Assembly (NCBI GenBank): GCA_024224995.1
Contig: JAAENB010000528.1
Coordinates: 1-9,636, forward strand
Length of the DNA: 9,636 bases
Direction of reading: 5' to 3'
DNA from: a bacterium
Lineage (GTDB): Bacteria > Spirochaetota > UBA4802 > UBA5550
This document shows, piece by piece, positions 5,873 to 9,636 of the stretch. Under the pieces are notes generated by a model. It saw only the letters and a program-made list of their open reading frames with translations, did no database searches and was not told where the DNA came from. A program made the translations under genes and the position numbers. Positions within the stretch are counted from its first letter, which is position 1; every line of letters starts with the position of its first letter.

Positions 5873-7819
5873 TTAGCGGTCAATACGGAAGGAAAAGGGA
5901 TAGCGAATAAAGCCAAATTCTATTATTGAATAGAATTGGGCCTGTTCTTCCTCTTCCTCAAACGCAAGCATCTCAGGACGTTCCGAATAATGATAAACCA
6001 GGAAATCTTTAATTTCATGAAAAAAGCCCCCGGACACCAGAAGATTCATCCGTTCTTCCCCCGATGATGCGGCAAAGAGGTTTTCTTCTATAGAATATAT
6101 ATCCATATGGTTTTCCAGGGTAATATTAAATACCGGTTCAATCAGGTGATACCGGGAATATGCCTCCATACAGGTTTTCCAGTCTTTTGAAACCTGGAAG
6201 AAACGGAATCTCAGCCCTTCATTCCGGTCATTGAAAATATTCAGTCTGCGGTAGAAATTATCTTTTTCAATGTCATATAATAAGGCGGAGATTTTGGACT
6301 CTTCAATGAGCGTATCACAATAAAAAATGATGGTATATAGCTCGTTCCCCGGTAATCCGGGCAGCAGTTTGCTTAAGCCCCGGAGAATGATCTCGTTGTT
6401 CTGTTCAGCGGGTATATCAATAAAAAAGTTAAAGACATTAGTTTCGATGATATTCGTATAAAGGGAACTGTTCCAGTTTTCCGGGTTTGCGCCGTTAAAA
6501 TATACCCCTTTTCGAAGTCCCTGTGATCCGGAACTAAAATCGGGAAGATATGGCGTGTTTCGAGTAAAACCTGTTTTTTCTTCAACATACGCGCTTATTG
6601 ATTTGATATCATCAAAGGATATTCCCCAGCCATTGTGATAATAATAAGGCGGTTTTTTTAAATATTCGATCCCGTTTTTGTTCGCATGGTCCTGTATGCC
6701 GGTTCCCGGAAGGATCATCAACGGGTAGAGTTCTATATTTTCCTCAAAGCCCAGGTCTGTGAGCCTGTCAATGGTTTTAATAAAGCTTTCCGGGTCATCT
6801 CCGGGAAGCCCGGGAATAATCCCAATCTTCAGGTCGATCCCGGCTTTTTGCAATTCCAGCATTCCCTTAAGCTCTTTGTCCGGGTCTCCTTTTCTGCCGA
6901 TCCGTTCCAGGGCTTTTGGGTTGAGCGTTTGCAGCCCAACTTCCATACTTCGAAACCCGGCCTTATGGAGCAGCCGCGCGGTTTTAGTGTCAATACCTGC
7001 AGCCCGCATCTCCGTATGGAGCCGTATGCTGTTTTTTCCCCTGTTTATTTTTGCCAGGCGCTTTAAGTTTTCTATAAAGTCTTTTGTTTTATTAAACGTG
7101 GGGGATAAAATATATATCTCTTTTAAACCGGTAAACCGGGTATTGCCTTCTATAGCCCTGGTTAAGTATTCAAACGGAAGCTCCCGGACTCCGGCGCAGT
7201 TTTTTGAATAATAGCAGTAGGTACAGCGGTATGGGCAGCCCCTGGTGAGCTCAAGGAAAATGGAGCCGTCTATCATGGAATTGAGCCTTTTGCCGGTGTA
7301 GGGCTCAAAAATATCCTGCACAGGGATTAGTTTATCCGGGGGTTGTATAACCAGATTATTGTTGTTCAGGGGATTTGTATAAGATCCCACATCTTCCGAT
7401 GAAAGCAGCTCCCTGAAAAACCATTCTCCCTCTCCCGATACAAAATAATCGGCCTCTTTTCTTGTTTCCTGGAATGCGATTGAACCGGGATTTATTTCAG
7501 GCCCCCCGAATACGATAGTTATGGGACTGATTTTTTCTTTTATTTTTTTGGCTAAATCGAGATTTCGTTCTATGTTCCAGAGATAGGAGGTAAATGAGAT
7601 GATATCCGGCCTGATATTCTCTATGTAGCGCAGGATTACCGTGTCAGAAGCGAAATTCGCAAGGAGAAAAGGGAGTGTTTCAACGGAAACGGCGTCTCCG
7701 AATGTGTGTTTGATACTGCCCGAAAGAGCTGCCGGGGCATAGTCGATGTTTCCGTGGATGTATCCGTAAGAGTGGTCCACCAGGGGGAGCTGTATAAAGA
7801 GGATTGTTGTTTTTTTCAT
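5873..7819 (-). CDS. B12-binding-domain-type radical SAM protein
   Basis: The 648-residue protein has an N-terminal Rossmann-like domain of the cobalamin-binding type (about 1-150), with FGGPE (104-108) and SGEGE (128-132) typical of this family. The canonical DxHxxG cobalamin ligand motif is not evident, as is common in these proteins. The radical SAM core (about 185-400) carries RGCPYRCTYC with Cys195, Cys199 and Cys202 for the [4Fe-4S] cluster, followed by the LHTEMRA, EVGLQTLN and GIIPGLPGD strands expected of a TIM barrel. The C-terminal about 220 residues are not recognised. It probably catalyses a radical methylation or rearrangement in the cytoplasm, but nothing nearby names a substrate. 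ATG 7819 fits the start of the hydrophobic first strand; the ribosome site is weak (GAGA about 10 bases upstream). Confidence 0.88.
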   Translation of the reverse strand: MKKTTILFIQLPLVDHSYGYIHGNIDYAPAALSGSIKHTFGDAVSVETLPFLLANFASDTVILRYIENIRPDIISFTSYLWNIERNLDLAKKIKEKISPITIVFGGPEINPGSIAFQETRKEADYFVSGEGEWFFRELLSSEDVGSYTNPLNNNNLVIQPPDKLIPVQDIFEPYTGKRLNSMIDGSIFLELTRGCPYRCTYCYYSKNCAGVRELPFEYLTRAIEGNTRFTGLKEIYILSPTFNKTKDFIENLKRLAKINRGKNSIRLHTEMRAAGIDTKTARLLHKAGFRSMEVGLQTLNPKALERIGRKGDPDKELKGMLELQKAGIDLKIGIIPGLPGDDPESFIKTIDRLTDLGFEENIELYPLMILPGTGIQDHANKNGIEYLKKPPYYYHNGWGISFDDIKSISAYVEEKTGFTRNTPYLPDFSSGSQGLRKGVYFNGANPENWNSSLYTNIIETNVFNFFIDIPAEQNNEIILRGLSKLLPGLPGNELYTIIFYCDTLIEESKISALLYDIEKDNFYRRLNIFNDRNEGLRFRFFQVSKDWKTCMEAYSRYHLIEPVFNITLENHMDIYSIEENLFAASSGEERMNLLVSGGFFHEIKDFLVYHYSERPEMLAFEEEEEQAQFYSIIEFGFIRYPFSFRIDR

Positions 7820-7837
7820 TGAAATATTATCTCTGTT

Positions 7838-7871
7838 ATTGTAAAGTTATAAATGACTATAATTCTGTCAA
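7838..7871 (-). promoter_or_regulatory. Candidate promoter for the radical SAM gene
   Basis: Read on the minus strand, a consensus TTGACA (7871-7866) is followed 14 bases later by TATAAC (7851-7846), and TACAAT (7843-7838) lies a little further on. The 14-base spacing to TATAAC is shorter than usual and the spacing to TACAAT is longer, so one of the boxes may be fortuitous. Its position about 20-50 bases before ATG 7819 is right for a promoter. Confidence 0.3.
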
Positions 7872-7910
7872 TGTAGAATTCAAAATTATATAGATATAAT
7901 TTGTAACTGC

Positions 7911-8010
7911 GGAGTAGGCGCAGCTAACGCTGCGCGAAGGAGGGGGTTGTGAGGGGGCTTCGCCCCCTCACAACCCCCTCCTTCGCGGCGCGGAAGCGCC
8001 GCGTCCCCTG
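7911..8010. repeat. Three-hairpin palindromic element with 25-bp perfect stem
   Basis: Three perfect stems abut: GCGCAGC-TAAC-GCTGCGC (7918-7935); a 25-bp stem with TTC loop whose arms are 7934-7958 and 7962-7986; and CGCGGCGC-GGAA-GCGCCGCG (7984-8003), which has a GNRA-like loop. The ends are related as inverted copies: GGAGTAG on the left, and GGGGACG read on the other strand on the right. Each half is thus an end box, a small hairpin and one arm of the big stem. This is the layout of BIME-type paired REP elements. It is not a terminator: it lies between two divergent genes and has no T-tract after it. A minus-strand frame (7924-8127) exists only because of this GC-rich palindrome. Confidence 0.7.
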
Positions 8011-8028
8011 CTTTTTGAAATCTTCTTT

Positions 8029-8094
8029 TATAATGAAAAAAAAGTTGATTTTTGTTTGAACAAGTCTTATTTTGATAGAAATATTGAGTATAAT
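8029..8094 (+). promoter_or_regulatory. Candidate hipST promoter region (two TATAATGAAAA boxes)
   Basis: The 10-mer ATAATGAAAA preceded by T occurs twice, giving TATAAT at 8029-8034 and 8089-8094. The second is about 20 bases before ATG 8115 and would give a very short leader. No good -35 box lies at 16-18 bases for either. An inverted repeat TTGTT-TG-AACAA (8052-8063) lies between them. The region is very AT-rich (about 8011-8100). Confidence 0.4.
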
Positions 8095-8103
8095 GAAAAT
8101 GCA

Positions 8104-8114
8104 GGTATCATACC
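8104..8114 (+). promoter_or_regulatory. Perfect palindrome between RBS and hipS start
   Basis: GGTAT-C-ATACC is a perfect 5-1-5 palindrome. It overlaps the AGG ribosome site (8103-8105) and ends at the base before the ATG. If transcription starts from the TATAAT at 8089-8094, it occupies roughly +4 to +14. Its position suits an operator or a translational control site. No regulator gene for it is visible in the window. Confidence 0.35.
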
Positions 8115-8435
8115 ATGAAAAAGGCAAAGGTTTTTACTAATCATATATTGGCAGGTATCCTTGAAGAAGGACGTAACGAATATATTTTCACTTATGATGA
8201 AGAATATCTCAAAAACGAGTCTTCAAAAGCGGTGAGCCTTACCCTGCCAAAGCGACCTGAGCCATATCGTTCTCCACACCTGTTTTCCTTCTTTTACGGA
8301 CTGTTGGCGGAAGGGGTAACAAAAAAAATTCAGTGCAGAAAATTAAGAATAGATGAGAATGACCATTTTACCCGCTTGATTAAAACCGCAGGATATGATA
8401 CTATTGGCAGTGTTACGGTGGAGGAAATAAAGTGA
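8115..8435 (+). CDS. hipS: HipS-like protein (HipA N-subdomain-1, Couple_hipA)
   Basis: The 106-residue protein matches the N-terminal subdomain of HipA kinases as a free-standing polypeptide: VFTNHILAGILEE (6-18), then YIFTYDEEYL (23-32), VSLTLPKR (40-47) and FFYGLLAEG (59-67), ending in IGSVTVEE (97-104). In tripartite HipBST systems such a protein, HipS, is the antitoxin that binds the kinase HipT. The domain looks complete. The position after EG, commonly Trp in this domain, is Val68, and the protein has no Trp at all. AGG (8103-8105) lies 9 bases before the ATG. Its stop overlaps the start of the next gene (GTGA), implying translational coupling. No hipB-like helix-turn-helix gene precedes it. 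The alternative view is simply a split HipA N-domain with no antitoxin role. Confidence 0.82.
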   Translation: MKKAKVFTNHILAGILEEGRNEYIFTYDEEYLKNESSKAVSLTLPKRPEPYRSPHLFSFFYGLLAEGVTKKIQCRKLRIDENDHFTRLIKTAGYDTIGSVTVEEIK

Positions 8436-9400
8436 TTTATTGTGATGGTTGTTTGAAGCAAATTGATAAAGGCTCTTTTTGCGGAAAATGCGCAGATGAG
8501 ATATGGAGTTCCCGGGAAAATGTAACGTATAAATTGGATTTTGATAAAAAAAAATTTATGGAATTGCAAACAAAAACTGCGGATCATATGTCCATTTCCG
8601 GTGTTCAGGATAAGATATCGCTGGTTTTGAAAAACGGAAAACTTGAGCCTACGGAGAAAGGCGGTGAATATATTCTTAAACCGGTCCCATCGTTTCCCGG
8701 GCTGGAGTTAATTGAAGATGTTCCGGCAAATGAGCATATTACAATGCGGATCGCAGAGAAGTTTTTTAATATTAAAATAGCTCCCTGTGCTATAGTAACG
8801 TTTACCGATGGGGAATTGGCATACCTGGTAAAGCGTTTTGACCGTAATGGAGATAAAAAATTTTACCAGGAAGATTTTTGCCAGCTTTCAAACAGGACTG
8901 AAGTAACACACGGAAAGAATTACAAATATGATAGTACTTATGAAGAAGTCGGGAATATTCTATATACATTTAGCAGTACGGCTCTTGTTGAAATTGAGAA
9001 GTTGTATCGCCAGATTATTTTTTGTTACATCTTTTCTAATGGGGACGCCCACTTGAAAAATTTCTCCGTGCTGGAAAACCATGATGGAGATTATGTATTA
9101 TCTCCCGCCTATGATCTCATGGCGACATCAATCCACTTCCCATATGAAAGCAGGACCGCTCTTGACCTGTTCAACACATACGAAAGCGAGAGTTTTAAAA
9201 TAAATGGATTCTATAAACGGGAAGATTTTTTAGTCCTGGCGGACATGTATAAAATAAAAAGAGATAACGCCAATGGTTTTCTTGATACTTTTTTAACTCA
9301 AAAAGATGAAATTGTTTCAATGATCAAAAGATCATTCCTGAGTAAGGCCGGACAGGAGCGGTATATTGACCAATTCTTTGACAGGCTTAAAACAGTGTAA
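8432..9400 (+). CDS. hipT: HipT-like Ser/Thr kinase toxin (HipA core)
   Basis: The 322-residue kinase starts at GTG 8432, inside the hipS stop, with GGAGGA (8420-8425) 6 bases upstream. The N-terminus is a zinc-ribbon-like Cys4-x2-Cys7...Cys17-x2-Cys20. The flexible glycine loop MSISGVQDK (53-61) includes Ser54 and Ser56, an SxS pattern like the autophosphorylation sites of HipT. Lys83 in ILKP, Lys134 in LVKRFDR, the catalytic-loop NGDAHLKN (203-210; Asp205) and the metal-binding Asp228 in AYDLM are all intact, so an active kinase is expected. E. coli HipA phosphorylates GltX and E. coli HipT phosphorylates TrpS; the target here is unknown. HipA is about 440 residues; the missing part corresponds to the separate HipS. 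Confidence 0.87.
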   Translation: MIYCDGCLKQIDKGSFCGKCADEIWSSRENVTYKLDFDKKKFMELQTKTADHMSISGVQDKISLVLKNGKLEPTEKGGEYILKPVPSFPGLELIEDVPANEHITMRIAEKFFNIKIAPCAIVTFTDGELAYLVKRFDRNGDKKFYQEDFCQLSNRTEVTHGKNYKYDSTYEEVGNILYTFSSTALVEIEKLYRQIIFCYIFSNGDAHLKNFSVLENHDGDYVLSPAYDLMATSIHFPYESRTALDLFNTYESESFKINGFYKREDFLVLADMYKIKRDNANGFLDTFLTQKDEIVSMIKRSFLSKAGQERYIDQFFDRLKTV

Positions 9401-9427
9401 CAAAAGGCCCGCGCACAAACAAAATTT

Positions 9428-9503
9428 AGTTTCTTGAGAGTGCGGACCCGGCCCTTCGGCTCCGCTCAGGGACCGGATGGCCGGGAAAAATACGAAAGAA
9501 ACT
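9428..9503. repeat. Terminal-inverted-repeat element, copy B (76 bp)
   Basis: It is bounded by AGTTTCTT (9428-9435) and AAGAAACT (9496-9503). Its first 22 bases are identical to those of the 98-150 copy, and its right end (GGGAAAAATACGAAAGAAACT) is nearly so. The centre is a 7-bp perfect stem, CCCGGCC/GGCCGGG (9447-9453 and 9479-9485), whose 25-base loop contains CTTCGGCTCCGCTCAGGG, a word of a type often repeated in bacterial genomes. It lies 27 bases after the hipT stop and has no T-tract, so it is an unlikely terminator. Confidence 0.65.
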
Positions 9504-9529
9504 GTTTTTAAAAAATGGATCGGTTTCAG

Positions 9530-9636
9530 CATGGGGCTACCCGGGGGTGAATCCCCGGGCTACATGACTATACCCCTCCGGGGTATTTCTGGTATGGGAC
9601 CGAATCGCCCGCAGGGCATTGGTTGACCATTGGTTC
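9530..9636. repeat. REP-like hairpins at the right edge, with a short direct repeat
   Basis: Two stems stand in tandem: CCCGGGG/CCCCGGG (9540-9546 and 9553-9559, loop of 6), and ATACCCC-TCC-GGGGTAT (9570-9586), a perfect 7-bp stem with a 3-base loop. The outer flanks GGGGCTAC and GGGCTAC are direct repeats. At the very end CATTGGTT occurs twice, 11 bases apart (9617-9624 and 9628-9635), and the window ends within this repeat. No coding sequence is visible in 9401-9636. Confidence 0.5.

Noticed and set aside
7866..7871. TTGACA on the minus strand as proof of a sigma-70 promoter
   Set aside because: The nearest -10-like boxes are at 14 and 22 bases, outside the usual range, so it was kept only as a low-confidence candidate.
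7934..7986. The 25-bp stem as an intrinsic terminator
   Set aside because: It lies between divergent genes, so no gene ends there, and neither side has a T-tract.
7924..8127. A 67-codon minus-strand frame divergent from hipS
   Set aside because: Half of it is the 25-bp palindrome read as protein, and it overlaps the hipS start. It is not a hipB: no helix-turn-helix pattern is present.

Overview
The window reads as a chromosomal stretch of a moderate-GC, probably Gram-negative and probably anaerobic or microaerobic bacterium. The basis is a long cobalamin-domain-type radical SAM enzyme, an Fe-S RNA methyltransferase and exported or membrane proteins, set among many palindromic intergenic repeats. 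A spirochaete or a deltaproteobacterium-like lineage would fit, but the sequence contains no marker that settles the phylum. There is no rRNA, tRNA, CRISPR array, transposase or phage gene.

Layout. (1) 1-268: repeat-rich leader with REP-like hairpins, an element bounded by AGTTTCTT/AAGAAACT, and a heptamer tandem repeat. (2) 269-1435 (+): a TRAM/[4Fe-4S] RNA m5U methyltransferase of the TrmA/RlmD family. (3) 1436-1844: a 409-base repeat mosaic. (4) 1845-2534 (+): an unrecognised six-helix membrane protein. (5) 2535-2673: a small intergenic region made largely of nested palindromes. (6) 2674-4266 (+): a SAM methyltransferase with a regulatory domain, of the type that includes rickettsial outer-membrane-protein lysine methyltransferases. 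(7) 5801-4263 (-): an exported, very lysine-rich VWA/MIDAS protein whose stop codon is interleaved with that of gene 6 in one CTAG. (8) 7819-5873 (-): a B12-domain-type radical SAM protein, 71 bases upstream of the VWA gene and perhaps co-transcribed with it. (9) 7820-8114: divergent intergenic region with a striking three-hairpin element (25-bp perfect central stem) and a TATAAT box. (10) 8115-8435 and 8432-9400 (+): translationally coupled hipS-like and hipT-like genes, i.e. a HipA kinase split into an N-subdomain-1 protein and a kinase core, with no hipB in the window. (11) 9401-9636: another AGTTTCTT/AAGAAACT element and further REP-like hairpins.

How the genes work together. Only two pairs look functionally linked from arrangement. 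hipS-hipT overlap by four bases and look like a two-gene toxin-antitoxin unit. The radical SAM gene and the VWA gene are co-directional and close. The lysine methyltransferase converges on the lysine-rich VWA gene with no space for a terminator, so an enzyme-substrate relation is possible, but that is inference only. The most noteworthy items are the HipB-less HipST pair with a valine where the family commonly has tryptophan, the modular repeat whose hairpin stem varies while pairing is kept, and the palindromes placed at the starts of three genes.
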